A stretch of DNA of 64,000 bases from Novisyntrophococcus fermenticellae (GCF_018866245.1 NZ_CP076458.1:2170001-2234000); one strand, 5' to 3'; shown: positions 46,869 to 56,283, counted from the stretch's first letter. Notes: generated by a model from the letters alone, not told the origin. Program-made: numbers and translations.

Positions 46869-48113
46869 TCAGCACGCTGTCTCCCTGGCTTTTCCGCCTT
46901 GAAAACTCTCCTCAACTCTTGGGTAAATGTCTCTGGGATTTTCATACAGTAACTTCCTGGCATTGTACTTCGCCTCTTCAATGCTTAAATAACCGTTTTG
47001 AATCATTTCACTAAAAGCACTAGCAATTACTTTGCGGGCCAGAACCAGATGGGCATATACCGCTTCAATATGAATGCAGTCCCCACCAAATCCAATAATC
47101 TTATTAATTGGAATCATTTCGATAGCCTTTATTAAGGTTTCACCGGCTATCGTCGGGCTAATTATATATATCCATGAGAAATCTGCATATAAATTCGAAT
47201 AGGTCTTGATTAGTGATAAATATTCATATTGAAATGGAAATCCGGTATGCAGAAGGATAAACTTTAATCTTGGATATTGCATCGCATATGCACCAAAGCA
47301 GGAGGGATCAGACCATCCCAGCTGATACTTCGTAAGGTCAGCAGCCGATGGTTCGACATGTCCCGTATGAAACTGAATTGGTATATCCATTTCTTCAAAA
47401 GCGCTTAAAATCTGATGAAATACATAGCTTTCAAAATGAGGATTTTCTTCCGAATCACTCTCATACTCTATCTTAGCCTCGCGCTCATCATATTCAATCA
47501 TTTTCAGACTGTGCCAATAAGGTGTACCAAACTTTCCAGCCACCATCCCTTTTTCCCTGCTTCTCTTCAGGAAATTCATTATGTATGTGATATAATCCTC
47601 TAATTGGTTGGACTGGTTCTTGTATTTGTTTCTAAAATATACAATCTGACTTTTTCTCAGAAAGAAATCCAAATAGACAATTGGCCTTATAACTTCGTCT
47701 TGCGTAAAATTTCCATCATCAACGGCCAATGCAGCTTTTATATTCATTTTTTCAAATACTGTCTTATACCATTTTTTTGCACAATCAAGTTTAGCGGAGT
47801 GCGCATGTACCTGATCATCCAGTTTAAGGATAGTCCTCTCATTAATCTCAGTAATTCCGTAGAGATCCTCCGCGAATATCTTCACCATCCTGCCATACGC
47901 CGTGCTTCTGATGGATTGATACCCCCGCATAAATTCAGAAGCATTCTGAGGTTTTTCCTGAATTTTTCCGGATGAAATCATGTCTGATTGAATATAGTGT
48001 AGCAAATCAAAGAATCCTGTTTTTTCTTCTACCCTTTGATGGGGATACATTAAATGTTCATGGCAGTCGATAACAGGCAGTTCACAAATGTAATTAAATA
48101 GCTCGGAATTCAT
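46869..48113 (-). CDS. Amidohydrolase family protein (TIM-barrel metal hydrolase)
   Basis: 414 residues with the amidohydrolase pattern: metal-binding H-x-H in LPVIDCHEHLMYPHQR at residue 14, IPIQFHTGHVEPS near 255, FILLHTGFPFQYEYLSLI near 290 and FGGDCIHIEAVYAHL with the metal Asp near 345. It probably hydrolyses a C-N bond or decarboxylates; the subfamily (PF04909, which includes decarboxylases and uronate-isomerase relatives) does not reveal a substrate. AAGGAGACC precedes the ATG. It is not in an operon with a recognisable pathway. Confidence 0.85.
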   Translation of the reverse strand: MNSELFNYICELPVIDCHEHLMYPHQRVEEKTGFFDLLHYIQSDMISSGKIQEKPQNASEFMRGYQSIRSTAYGRMVKIFAEDLYGITEINERTILKLDDQVHAHSAKLDCAKKWYKTVFEKMNIKAALAVDDGNFTQDEVIRPIVYLDFFLRKSQIVYFRNKYKNQSNQLEDYITYIMNFLKRSREKGMVAGKFGTPYWHSLKMIEYDEREAKIEYESDSEENPHFESYVFHQILSAFEEMDIPIQFHTGHVEPSAADLTKYQLGWSDPSCFGAYAMQYPRLKFILLHTGFPFQYEYLSLIKTYSNLYADFSWIYIISPTIAGETLIKAIEMIPINKIIGFGGDCIHIEAVYAHLVLARKVIASAFSEMIQNGYLSIEEAKYNARKLLYENPRDIYPRVEESFQGGKARETAC

Positions 48114-48307
48114 AAAGAAGGTCTCCTTATATATACAACTTATAGGATATATGTCTATTTACTTTATACTACTTTATACAATACTTATTTAATTGTGTCA
48201 ATTGACTTTACTGTGGGCCTTTGCAAGGTTTTTCAGATATGTACGCCTTACCCAATCCATCTTCCGTCAGTATCTTCTAATACATAGTCACTCTGAGCCT
48301 AAATGTT

Positions 48308-48664
48308 TTATATCCCATTTCTCAACACCTTCTCCATCGGCTTACCTTTTGCCACTTCATCCACCAGCTTATCTAACCAGCGTATTTTCTGAATAAGCGG
48401 GTCTTCTATTTCCTGAACACGGATTCCGCAGATTACTCCGGTAATTTTGGAAGCGTTGGGATTAATTTGAGGCGCTTCAGCAAAAAATGCCTCAAAGTCT
48501 GCTTCTCTATTAATCTGAGACTGCAGTCCTTGTTCGTCGTAGCCTGTCAGCCATTGGATGACGGTATCAACTTCCGCTTTCGTACGCCCTTTCCGTTCAA
48601 CCTTTTGAATGTACATAGGATAAACGCTGGAGACTTTCATTCTGTATACTCGTTCGTTATTCAC
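48308..48664 (-). CDS. DUF2200 family protein
   Basis: 118 residues. [38 protein letters not shown] and [42 protein letters not shown] match DUF2200, a family often called HTH-like or YoaS-like with no fixed function. It overlaps the upstream GNAT gene by 4 bp, so the two are made together. Confidence 0.85.
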   Translation of the reverse strand: MNNERVYRMKVSSVYPMYIQKVERKGRTKAEVDTVIQWLTGYDEQGLQSQINREADFEAFFAEAPQINPNASKITGVICGIRVQEIEDPLIQKIRWLDKLVDEVAKGKPMEKVLRNGI

Positions 48665-49209
48665 TCTTCACTCCCCCCACTTGAATTCTCTCTGGTCATG
48701 CAGGTAATGTGCTCCGTTCTGATGTCATCCATCCGTTTCCAATGAATATCTTTATTCGTATGATGATAAATGAAGCCACACTTTTCCTGTACTCGCTTCG
48801 ATTTTTCATTACCATCAAAATATCCACACCATAGCTTATCCAATTCCAATTCTTCAAATGCATAACGAATAAGCTCTTTGCTGGCTTCCGGGATAAGACC
48901 TTGTCCCCAAAAAGGAACTCCAATCCAATATCCTATTTCTCCCTCATTGTTCGGAATATTGAGATTACTTGCTTCTCCAATCATCAATCCGATACTTCCA
49001 ATAGCTCTGTCATCGCTTTTCAGACATACTGCATATGTCTCATCTGCGGATAAAACATTTTTTATTATTTCTCTGCTGTTATCCACACTGGTATGCGGCG
49101 GCCATCCGGCAATCGGACCTATCTGTGGGTCTTTCGCATATGTGAATAGGTCCTCTGCATCCGATTCCAGCCACGGACGGAGAATCAATCGATTTGTATA
49201 TAATTTCAT
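48661..49209 (-). CDS. GNAT N-acetyltransferase (RimJ/RimL type)
   Basis: 182 residues. It has the RimJ/L pattern: [24 protein letters not shown] at the start, [78 protein letters not shown] with the acetyl-CoA pyrophosphate loop. Substrates in this group range from ribosomal proteins to antibiotics and metabolites, so none is assigned. Confidence 0.9.
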   Translation of the reverse strand: MKLYTNRLILRPWLESDAEDLFTYAKDPQIGPIAGWPPHTSVDNSREIIKNVLSADETYAVCLKSDDRAIGSIGLMIGEASNLNIPNNEGEIGYWIGVPFWGQGLIPEASKELIRYAFEELELDKLWCGYFDGNEKSKRVQEKCGFIYHHTNKDIHWKRMDDIRTEHITCMTRENSSGGSEE

Positions 49210-49461
49210 CTACTCCACCACCTTCTAAGTTTTCTTTATGTTACCACGAAGCTTAGCATTTGTCATTTTCTTTCTAACAGACACATTTTTACCTTTGCTT
49301 GTTCGCCATAGAGTTTTGAAAAAGCAGATTTCAAAAAAGTGTACATTGTGATTGTCAATTTTTCTTTCCTTAAAACAAAAAAATACCCGCCAGAGAAAAT
49401 CAATCCCCAACGGGCATCGCCTGCTTCATTTATACTATTTCAAGAACTCTGAAATCTCAAT

Positions 49462-49913
49462 CTACTTTTCATTTACTGCAATCCATATTTCGCAGGTATA
49501 ATTCGGATCATCGACCTTTTCTGATGGATACACTTCAAGTTCAACGCCATAAGCATACGCATACCTGTCACTCTGTGGAAAAAACTCTGAAACAATCTTT
49601 TTATAGGTTTCTACAAATGCTTCCGGCATCTTTCCCTTGCAGGTAAATACAGCATAGGTATGAGCCGGAATCTGTACAATTTCCAGATCATCATGTATGA
49701 CGGGTCTTCCATCATACTCCACACCTATGCCGTAAGGAAATTTCAATGCTTCCATATCTTCTGAAAAACAGATTCCGAGCAGTCCCTCCATCTTTGGCGC
49801 TTTTGGAAAATAACTGATTATATTTCCTGTAGAGCCATCCTCTGCAAATTTTTTTATTCTGTTTAGACTTTCAACAGAGTTTATTGTGGCAGGTTTTACA
49901 GCTCCACAATTTT
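49462..49913 (-). pseudogene. GyrI-like (AraC effector-binding) domain remnant
   Basis: The annotated-looking frame starts at an ATG at 49791, but the same frame is open upstream to a stop at about 49913 and reads like the middle of a GyrI-like domain (INSVESLNRIKKFAEDGSTGNIISYFPKAPKMEGLLGICF). The C-terminal half is intact (FPYGIGVEYDGRPV; LEIVQIPAHTYAVFTCKGKMPEAFVETYKKIVSEFFPQSDRYAYAYGVELEVYP; YTCEIWIAV). No start codon or ribosome site is found, so this is probably the tail of an AraC-type regulator or a free-standing GyrI gene whose 5' end is gone. Confidence 0.7.
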
Positions 49914-49982
49914 AACGGGGATCAGCCTCGGGCAAGGCCGAATGAGTACGGAAACATTTTGAAGTATTTGCTGCGTGTCGAT

Positions 49983-50753
49983 CTAACTAAACAAATAGCT
50001 CGTCATGGATAAAGAGCCCAGTACGCAGCTGTTGTTATAGACCGATATCTTATCCTCCTGATCGGCAGCGCCCAATATGTATAAGATTGGGTTAAAGTGG
50101 TCCGGCATAGGTACAGCTAACCTTGCCGTTTCTCCCAAATCCATATAGTGAATGACATTTTCATAATTTCTATTTTTGATGTTCTCTTTGATATAACCGT
50201 CGAACTGATAAGTCCAATCAAACCCTTTGTCACCCATTTCCCAGTCAACCCTCCGCAGATTGTGAACGATATTTCCGGTGCCAAACAGAAGAACGCCTTG
50301 TTGTCTTAAGGATTTAAGCTCCTTACCAATCTGATAATGCACCTCTGGCGGTGCGGAGGCATCTATACTGATTTGAAAGACTGGAATTTCCCTTTCGGGG
50401 TACATATGAACCAGAACAGACCAAGTCCCGTGGTCAATACCCCAGGAATTGTCAAATACACTTGGCCTGCTGATTAATCTTTTTACATCTCCTGCAAGCT
50501 TTGGATTGCCGGGAGCATTATACAAAATCTCATATAACTTTTCAGGAAATCCGTACATGTCATAGACCGTCTTTGAATTTTCCTCGTTCATGATCCTGGT
50601 TCCTTTCGTAAACCAATGAGCTGAGATTGATATGATAGACTCTGGCTTAGGTATTTCCTTCACCATTTTTCCCCAAGTCCTGGTATAACTGTTATCTTCT
50701 ATTGCATTCATCGGTGAACCGTGGCCTATAAACATCATCGGCATTTTAGACAT
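49983..50753 (-). CDS. ygiD: DODA-type extradiol dioxygenase (LigB superfamily)
   Basis: 256 residues from the ATG at 50753, after GGAGCTG. Family motifs: MFIGHGSPMNAIEDN with the iron-binding His, SIISISAHWFTKG, DNSWGIDHGTWSVLVHMYPE and VLLFGTGNIVHNLRRVDW. It resembles E. coli YgiD/4,5-DOPA dioxygenase. The natural substrate is a catechol, but which one is unknown. Its neighbours (cupin, GNAT, amidohydrolase) do not make a pathway. Confidence 0.87.
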   Translation of the reverse strand: MSKMPMMFIGHGSPMNAIEDNSYTRTWGKMVKEIPKPESIISISAHWFTKGTRIMNEENSKTVYDMYGFPEKLYEILYNAPGNPKLAGDVKRLISRPSVFDNSWGIDHGTWSVLVHMYPEREIPVFQISIDASAPPEVHYQIGKELKSLRQQGVLLFGTGNIVHNLRRVDWEMGDKGFDWTYQFDGYIKENIKNRNYENVIHYMDLGETARLAVPMPDHFNPILYILGAADQEDKISVYNNSCVLGSLSMTSYLFS

Positions 50754-50825
50754 GTTGTCAGCTCCTTCCTTCTTTATAAACGTTTCTTTGCCCTTGGCGC
50801 TTATCAAAGGGATACGGATAATCCC

Positions 50826-51173
50826 TTAGATATCTGCATCTGTTGCAAATGCCTCTGCACCCATTGGTGAAATTGTGACGTAAAGGCGCAAAGCACCTTC
50901 GCCGGTGTTTACAACCTGCATACTTTCCTTTCCATCAACCTGCATTAATTCACCCGCCTGTAACGAAGTTTCTTTGCCATCCGTAACAACCTTGGCACTG
51001 CCCTCCATAACTTGCAGAAGAAGGGTTGATTCCAGATGTGTGTGTCCCGGCAGCTTTTCCCTTTTTGCAATGTTCAAAACAAAAGCAATTACATTATCCC
51101 CTTTGAAAATCATCCGCTTGGCGATTTTTTTCTGAGGTTCCTGAAAATAATCATTGAAAATATACTTGTTCAT
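50826..51173 (-). CDS. Cupin domain protein
   Basis: 115 residues from the ATG at 51173, after GAAGGAGGG. It is a single cupin barrel: LPGHTHLESTLLLQVMEGSAKVVTDGKETSLQAGELMQVDGKESMQVVNTGEGALRLYVTI. The metal-binding set is H-x-H with Glu (GHTHLES). It lies between the uracil-DNA glycosylase and dioxygenase genes, with 70-bp gaps. Role unknown; binding of a small molecule or metal is likely. Confidence 0.85.
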   Translation of the reverse strand: MNKYIFNDYFQEPQKKIAKRMIFKGDNVIAFVLNIAKREKLPGHTHLESTLLLQVMEGSAKVVTDGKETSLQAGELMQVDGKESMQVVNTGEGALRLYVTISPMGAEAFATDADI

Positions 51174-51228
51174 AGATAAACCCTCCTTCACACGGCTTAT
51201 ACTCAATATAAAATCAGTTAATGCTTCC

Positions 51229-51819
51229 TTATAAATTCTTATCCACAATTTCTTTTAGAACAGGCAAAACATCCATTTCAAACCATGGATTCTTTTTCAG
51301 CCAGCCCAGATTTAAGGGAGAAGGATGAACCAGCGGGAAATATTCCGGTAAATATTTTTGATAATTCCGCACTGTTTCAGTTAAACTTTTCTCCAGTCTT
51401 TTATTTAAATAATATTTCTGTGCATAGCTGCCGATTAAAATTATGGTTTCAATATTTGGCATCTCATCCAGTAAACGTGGATGCCATTTTTCTGCAAAAC
51501 CTTTTCTGGGCGGGACATCGCCGTTTTTCGCTTTTCCCGGATAATAGAAATCCATAGGCAAATGAGCAATCCGATTCGTATTATAAAATGTTTCGCGAGA
51601 AACTCCCATCCATTCTCTTAATCGGTCACCACTTAAATCATTCCAAAACAATTGAGTTGCTTCTGCTTTACGTCCTGGCGCCTGTCCAACTATGACAATA
51701 CGAGCATCTACAGAAGCTTTAAATAATGGTGGGATTCCCATTTTCGTATAGGATTCGTTCATTGGATCGGCTATAATTTCTTGTTTGATTTTTTCGAATG
51801 TCATCATATTCACTTCCAT
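51229..51819 (-). CDS. Uracil-DNA glycosylase family protein
   Basis: About 196 residues from the ATG at 51819, after GGGGAAAG; a TTG at 51846 is an alternative. The motifs are IVIVGQAPGRKAEATQLFWNDLSGDRLREWMG (water-activating loop of family 4/5-like enzymes), NTNRIAHLPMDFYYPGKAKNGDVPPRKGFAEKWHPRLLDEMPNIETIILIG, and the DNA-binding FPLVHPSPLNLGWLKKNPWF. It removes uracil from DNA. There are no Fe-S cysteines, so it is closer to the small non-cluster branch. Confidence 0.87.
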   Translation of the reverse strand: MEVNMMTFEKIKQEIIADPMNESYTKMGIPPLFKASVDARIVIVGQAPGRKAEATQLFWNDLSGDRLREWMGVSRETFYNTNRIAHLPMDFYYPGKAKNGDVPPRKGFAEKWHPRLLDEMPNIETIILIGSYAQKYYLNKRLEKSLTETVRNYQKYLPEYFPLVHPSPLNLGWLKKNPWFEMDVLPVLKEIVDKNL

Positions 51820-52110
51820 CTTTATTCTTTCCCCGAATAATTTCAATTATCCAACTCTTTATTTAATATTTCCTCTTAATAAATTCTGTAACATCCGAGA
51901 TTTCAGCATTATCATAGCTTCTATATATCGAATGACAACATTTTTTTATACTGTTATATTTTACATCAATTATCGTATTTTTCCATTAAAAAATTAATAT
52001 TTTGCTATTTTTTTGAAGTCATTGTTCAATACATAATAAACTTTATTTTTTTGACAGAATACACAAAGGAAACTCTTGTTATAGTGGCTCGATAATAAGC
52101 ACACGTCCAT
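51820..52110. other. AT-rich intergenic stretch
   Basis: I see no gene, no terminator with a clear stem and no RNA structure that I recognise. It forms the border between the housekeeping part and the mobile-element region. Confidence 0.5.
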
Positions 52111-52710
52111 TCATATCGGAAAGCATAGCTTGCATAGACACATAAAGCAGCGCCTCTTCAGACATTTAGCCTCATGGTCAAATCCATTGTTATACTTTCG
52201 ATTCAGATAGCATAGGTTTCTGTATATCGTCTTTGGCTTTTTCCATTGTTTAATTAGAATAACCCTAATCTTATGTCTTAGCCATGCTCCCAATTCAGCC
52301 ATAAACTGTTTCATCATTCCGATTCTAAAGTAATTAATCCATCCTCTGGCAATCTCATTTACTCGTTTAATTGTTACTGCAAGTGGTCGAGCGACTGCTT
52401 TACTTCTTTTGAGATATTCACTTAATTTCTGTTTTAATTTCTGTTTCTTTTCCGTAGTTGGTTTAACTTTCCATTCACTACCATTTTTCAGAAATGTAAA
52501 TCCAAGATATTTGCTTCTTGTTGGTCTGATACTTTTGTTTTGGTTGCATTAACTTTTAGGAACAGCTTTCTCTCTATCCAATCTGTAATAGCCTTGTGGC
52601 ACGCCGGTCATTGTTGCTTGTTCCAGTCCATTTTCATTATTCCCGCTTTCAGATACTTCCGAATTAGGTTTAATGTAGTACTGTCATTTTCTTGCTCTCT
52701 AAGAATTTGA
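52111..52710 (-). pseudogene. ltrA: Group II intron reverse transcriptase/maturase, C-terminal part
   Basis: Reading on the minus strand gives the RT fragment LREQENDSTTLNLIRKYLKAGIM up to 52608, then ITDWIERKLFLKVNATKTKV, then in another frame RPTRSKYLGFTFLKNGSEWKVKP and VKPTTEKKQKLKQKLSEYLKRS to the intact maturase end (ARGWINYFRIGMMKQFMAELGAWLRHKIRVILIKQWKKPKTIYRNL). So a frameshift lies near 52538 and the catalytic YADD region, roughly 60-75 residues, is deleted. It is dead. Its N-terminal half is at 54629-54932, beyond an inserted IS. Confidence 0.88.
52703..52710. repeat. 8-bp target duplication, left copy
   Basis: GAATTTGA directly abuts the left end of the insertion sequence; the identical octamer at 54629-54636 abuts its right end. 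Confidence 0.88.
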
Positions 52711-54628
52711 GGTAGTGTCAAATAACTACCTTGTTTTATTGTTCTAAACCTTGATTTTATGGGAGTTTGCAATAAAAAGAGCAATGACCTCCCTTTTTTG
52801 GTATAATGTCCTCGACGAAAACTCCAAAATACCTGAAAGGATTTCATTGCTCATGGACATTATACTTTATTTACTTCAACTTATTCAATACCAACATAAA
52901 CAAATCTGCTACCTTATTAACTTTATCTGTAGATTCATCCCGCTCAAGCAGTGGGCTTTTGATGATTCCCATTCTCCAAAGTACCAGAAATTCAAGATTG
53001 ATGAGCTTCCCAAAATCATATCCTACAAGCAGGACTGGAACTGGAAGGATCTCATCGCTTATTACCAGCAGCGCTACCACAAAACTATACGCCCTGTATT
53101 TCGCCGGGTGGAGTGTGATATTCCAAAACACTGTACCTGCCCTGCATGTGATGCCCCTGTGGACTATCTCATGTGGAATGATGGCAAGAAGAAAAGCCAG
53201 GTTCTGTGTAAGGTCTGTCAAACGCATTTTTCTCCCACTAAGGAGAACCGTTTTTCCAAAACCTCCGTCCTGAAGTGCCCTCATTGCAATCACAGCCTTG
53301 TTCACAAGAAAGACCGCAAACACTTTATCATCCATAAATGTGTGAATCCTAAATGCCCTTATTATCTGCACAACCTCAAAAAGGTTGATAAAAAGCATCT
53401 GGATGAGGACTATGGCAAAAACAAATATAAGCTCCATTACATCTACCGCGAATTCACGATGGATTTCTTTAAGCTGGACTTAAACTCTCTGCCAAAGAAT
53501 GCCTCATCTCTTAAATTCACTAAGTTCGATTCCAATACGATGTCTCTGTGCCTGACTCTTCATGTGAACCTTGGTCTCTCTCTTCGAAAAACCAAACAAG
53601 CTCTCAAAGACCTCTATGGGATCGGCATCTCCCACCAAAGTATTGCCAACTACTGTAAATCAGCCGCTATGTGTATCAAGCCTTTCGTTGACAACTATGA
53701 TTACGGAACCGACAAAGTATTTACTGCCGATGAGACCTATATCAAAATCCGTGGCATCAAAGCTTATATCTGGTTCATCATGGATGTTGCCAGCCGTTCC
53801 ATTATTGGTTACCAGGTATCTGATAACCGTGGAGTCGGTCCCTGCATTCTTGCCATGCGAATGGCTTTCAGGCATCTGAAGGAACTTCCGCAGCACTTTA
53901 AATTCATTGCTGACGGTTATAGTGCCTATCCTCTGGCTGCCCAACAGTTTTTCCATGAGTTTGGAGAAAAATTTAAGTTCGATATTACCCAGGTAATTGG
54001 ACTTACCAACGACGATGAAGTATCAAAAGAATTCCGACCATACAAACAGATGATTGAAAGGCTCAACCGTACATACAAGGCTTCTTACAGACCTACCAAC
54101 GGTTTTGATAACATCGACGGTGCCAACTATGATTTAGCTCTGTGGGTAGCTTATTACAACTTTCTCCGTCCTCACAAACACAACAACTATAAGATTCTTA
54201 ATGATGTTGAACTGCTTAAAGGTGCCGGGAATATGCCAGGTAAATGGCAGCTCCTTATCTTCCTTGGCCAGCAGACAATTCTAAATATGCAAAATCAAGC
54301 AACTGCCTAAAGGGTGCGGAACCGTTGTCAAGAAAACCGTGGAATACCACAGTGCACCGCACGAGGATATGCCGCGAAAGTTTCTTGACATAAGGTTCAC
54401 GGATTATCCTGTTCTAGCAGAAAAGGGGCAACTGCGCCCTTTTCCTGCCTTCCGGCGAGGATGGGTTCGGGCAAAGCCCGTATCGGGTCAAGGGACTGGT
54501 CCCTTGCGGGTACTTAGGGCAGTGCCCTAAGCCCTCGGAGAGCTATTCGCTATCAATATCTACAGTTTTCAAGGTTCGTTTGAGCCTCTTTTTTGACTCG
54601 GTTTTCTCATAAATCATTTGACACTACC
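52711..54628. mobile_element. Insertion sequence, 1,918 bp, inserted in a group II intron reverse transcriptase gene
   Basis: The ends are inverted repeats GGTAGTGTCAAAT (52711-52723 and, reversed, 54616-54628), flanked by the octamer GAATTTGA on both sides. Removing the element plus one octamer joins HDKLIQI to LREQEND in one frame of the reverse transcriptase, proving the insertion point. The 8-bp duplication and DDE transposase fit the IS6/IS240-like group; the inverted-repeat sequence itself does not match a typical IS6 end that I know. The 300 bp beyond the transposase are GC-richer and carry no convincing gene. Confidence 0.9.
52853..54310 (+). CDS. DDE transposase with N-terminal zinc ribbons
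   Basis: 485 residues from the ATG at 52853 (after AAAGGA). Residues 80-180 hold three cysteine pairs typical of zinc ribbons (CTCPACDAPVDYL, VLCKVCQTHF, LKCPHCNHSLVHK, CVNPKCPY). The catalytic core has FTADETYIKIRGIKAYIWFIMDVASRSIIGY, then FIADGYSAYPLAAQ, and GLTNDDEVSKEFRPYKQMIERLNRTYKASYR with the final Glu, as in IS6/IS240-type DDE domains. It appears intact and lies inside the 52711-54628 element. Confidence 0.9.
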   Translation: MDIILYLLQLIQYQHKQICYLINFICRFIPLKQWAFDDSHSPKYQKFKIDELPKIISYKQDWNWKDLIAYYQQRYHKTIRPVFRRVECDIPKHCTCPACDAPVDYLMWNDGKKKSQVLCKVCQTHFSPTKENRFSKTSVLKCPHCNHSLVHKKDRKHFIIHKCVNPKCPYYLHNLKKVDKKHLDEDYGKNKYKLHYIYREFTMDFFKLDLNSLPKNASSLKFTKFDSNTMSLCLTLHVNLGLSLRKTKQALKDLYGIGISHQSIANYCKSAAMCIKPFVDNYDYGTDKVFTADETYIKIRGIKAYIWFIMDVASRSIIGYQVSDNRGVGPCILAMRMAFRHLKELPQHFKFIADGYSAYPLAAQQFFHEFGEKFKFDITQVIGLTNDDEVSKEFRPYKQMIERLNRTYKASYRPTNGFDNIDGANYDLALWVAYYNFLRPHKHNNYKILNDVELLKGAGNMPGKWQLLIFLGQQTILNMQNQATA

Positions 54629-54636
54629 GAATTTGA
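54629..54636. repeat. 8-bp target duplication, right copy
   Basis: GAATTTGA follows the right inverted repeat and matches 52703-52710. Confidence 0.88.
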
Positions 54637-54932
54637 ATTAATTTATCATGATTTACTTTATCAAAGAATTGTTCTATATCAATATCTATTACCCATTCAT
54701 ATCCTTCGTTAAGATAGTCAAGTGCTTGCTTTATTGCATCGTGGCAACTTCTTCTAGGCCTGAATCCATAGCTATATTCACTGAATATGTCTTCATATAT
54801 TTCTATGATTGGCTGTGCAATGGCTTGTTGTATCACTCTATCCAACACCGTTGGTATGCCTAGTGGTCTTTTCTTTCCATTGTCTTTTGCAGCTTTTTTC
54901 AGATTAAATGAAGCAACAGTTGCATAGTTCAA
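54629..54932 (-). pseudogene. ltrA: Group II intron reverse transcriptase, N-terminal part
   Basis: The minus strand encodes KKAAKDNGKKRPLGIPTVLDRVIQQAIAQPIIEIYEDIFSEYSYGFRPRRSCHDAIKQALDYLNEGYEWVIDIDIEQFFDKVNHDKLIQI, which are blocks RT0-RT2 of intron-encoded reverse transcriptases. The sequence before KKAAKD is lost, so it is also 5'-truncated. It continues directly into the 52702 end once the insertion sequence is removed. Confidence 0.88.
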
Positions 54933-55032
54933 AGAGGGGAATGCAGATTGTAAGGAGTCGATTCATCACTTTATTTCTTCCCCCAAAATATTTATGCAGA
55001 TTAAAAGAGAGTGAGAAGCCCCACCCTCTGAT

Positions 55033-55356
55033 TTATGTATAGTCATGTTTGGACAGTTCAACCAGCGCATCTACGATACTTATAGCATCTACCTGAGATA
55101 TGTCCGGATATACCGTTGTGAGACGCTCAATATTCCAGAAACGGTCGGACAGTTCAGCAAGTTCCGTACCAATCCCCCAATTAGGGACACAGAGAAATTT
55201 ACCGTAGCTATGGACACCAATAAGCGTATGAAATGTGCTCCCCCGAGCGCTGATGTGAACTTCAATGTATGTAGAACGATTCAGAAAGGTGATTTCACTA
55301 TTCCAGCTTGATGGATTCATATACTTTGTACCATGACATTTATAAGAAAGACCCAT
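55033..55356 (-). CDS. Small protein resembling DUF6618
   Basis: About 107 residues from the ATG at 55356, preceded by AGGAGGG (MGLSYKCHGTKYMNPSSWNSEITFLNRSTYIEVHISARGSTFHTLIGVHSYGKFLCVPNWGIGTELAELSDRFWNIERLTTVYPDISQVDAISIVDALVEL). The phrases ARGS-x-FHTLIG and CVPNWGIGTEL-x-x-L resemble DUF6618, small proteins carried by integrative elements of Clostridia. Function unknown. It directly follows the AAA remnant. Confidence 0.6.
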   Translation of the reverse strand: MGLSYKCHGTKYMNPSSWNSEITFLNRSTYIEVHISARGSTFHTLIGVHSYGKFLCVPNWGIGTELAELSDRFWNIERLTTVYPDISQVDAISIVDALVELSKHDYT

Positions 55357-55376
55357 ACAAACCCTCCTAACCGAGT

Positions 55377-55615
55377 TCACAGTCATTGACAGCCTTCATC
55401 ACAATGTCTGTTGTAATGAGATCTGCCTTATTGCTGTCACTAATGAGGATGGCATTATTGATATAGTTGGCTTCATCAATGATGATTACAGGAGTCTTAC
55501 GTTTTTCTACAGAAAGGCGGATGATCTCTTCCTGAATGATGCGAAAGTTTGTGGGTTTTTGAAAAGCTGGTTCAGCGCCCAGTTCCTGTACCAGGTTCCG
55601 ATAGAAATCATTTCC
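55377..55615 (-). pseudogene. AAA/ExeA-type ATPase fragment
   Basis: The minus strand reads NDFYRNLVQELGAEPAFQKPTNFRIIQEEIIRLSVEKRKTPVIIIDEANYINNAIL, then DLITTDIVMKAVNDCELG and stop. This holds the Walker B/sensor part (IIIDEA) of the ATPase helper found next to some transposases and integrative elements, but the Walker A region is missing and the frame is preceded by a stop. It is joined to the ParB fragment, apparently by a deletion near 55612. Confidence 0.75.
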
Positions 55616-55695
55616 TTATCCCCTGGCTTCAGCTTTTTTCTCGTATTGTAAGAAGCAGGTACCAGGTCCTTGATTTTAATTCTCCGAAACTCCAT
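55612..55695 (-). pseudogene. ParB-like nuclease domain, N-terminal stub
   Basis: MEFRRIKIKDLVPASYNTRKKLKPGDKE is the canonical start of ParB-like proteins carried by phages and conjugative elements. It ends at the junction with the AAA fragment, after which the frame runs out of register. An ATG at 55695 with GAAGAGA upstream would make a chimeric 62-residue peptide ending at 55507. Confidence 0.7.
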
Positions 55696-55708
55696 TCTCT
55701 TCTTCCCT

Positions 55709-56124
55709 TCAGAACCTGTCTTTGATGTAGCAGTTGTGACAGCAGTATTTCCGTTTTCGGTTTCCATAGGAAATAAACTCCCTGCCACAGTGCACACAGG
55801 TCATCGTGTATAATGCGGTATCCTTCTGCTCGGAAATCTCCGGGTGTGCCCTCCACCATCGTCTCCGGCAGGTTTCCGAACAGAACTTCTTCGGACGCCC
55901 GGTGGCGGCTGCTCCATCTCCTTTCCACAGTACAGGAAGGCTTTGCCCAGGGAAATCTGTTCAAATACATTCTTTTCCAAAGCTACGGCGTATCCAACCA
56001 TTCCTTTGCTCCTGCAGTGATTCCGGACAATGTCACGGGACAGCCCTGCCTCCGTGGCAATCCTCCGGTAGCCTAATCCTTTCATCCGCAGTTCCCGGAT
56101 TCTGGTTCCCTGCACCTCTGTCAT
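55709..56124 (-). pseudogene. HTH/zinc-finger protein of an integrative element, frameshifted
   Basis: The first frame (MTEVQGTRIRELRMKGLGYRRIATEAGLSRDIVRNHCRSKGM) is a resolvase-like HTH. Around 55905 the coding frame changes, and the second frame gives GRPKKFCSETCRRRWWRAHPEISEQKDTALYTMTCVHCGREFISYGNRKRKYCCHNCYIKDRF with eight cysteines in two zinc fingers and then a stop at 55709. Restoring one base joins both parts, a combination common in Clostridia mobile elements. Only the HTH part is translated as it stands. Confidence 0.78.
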
Positions 56125-56283
56125 TTCTTTTGAACCTCCTTACAGAAAAGCCGGGAAAAGTATAATGTTTTCTACTTTTCCCATCTTCAAAACATGGATT
56201 TCCGGTACTTTTTGGTAAAATCCCCTCCAAGCAATTCAGCGGAAATCATATGTTTATGTACAAAAAGGCACCTATTATCCTAT

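Noticed and set aside
55507..55797. 96-residue novel protein
   Set aside because: The frame mixes zinc-finger, ParB and out-of-frame AAA sequence, so it is a chimera of remnants, not a gene.
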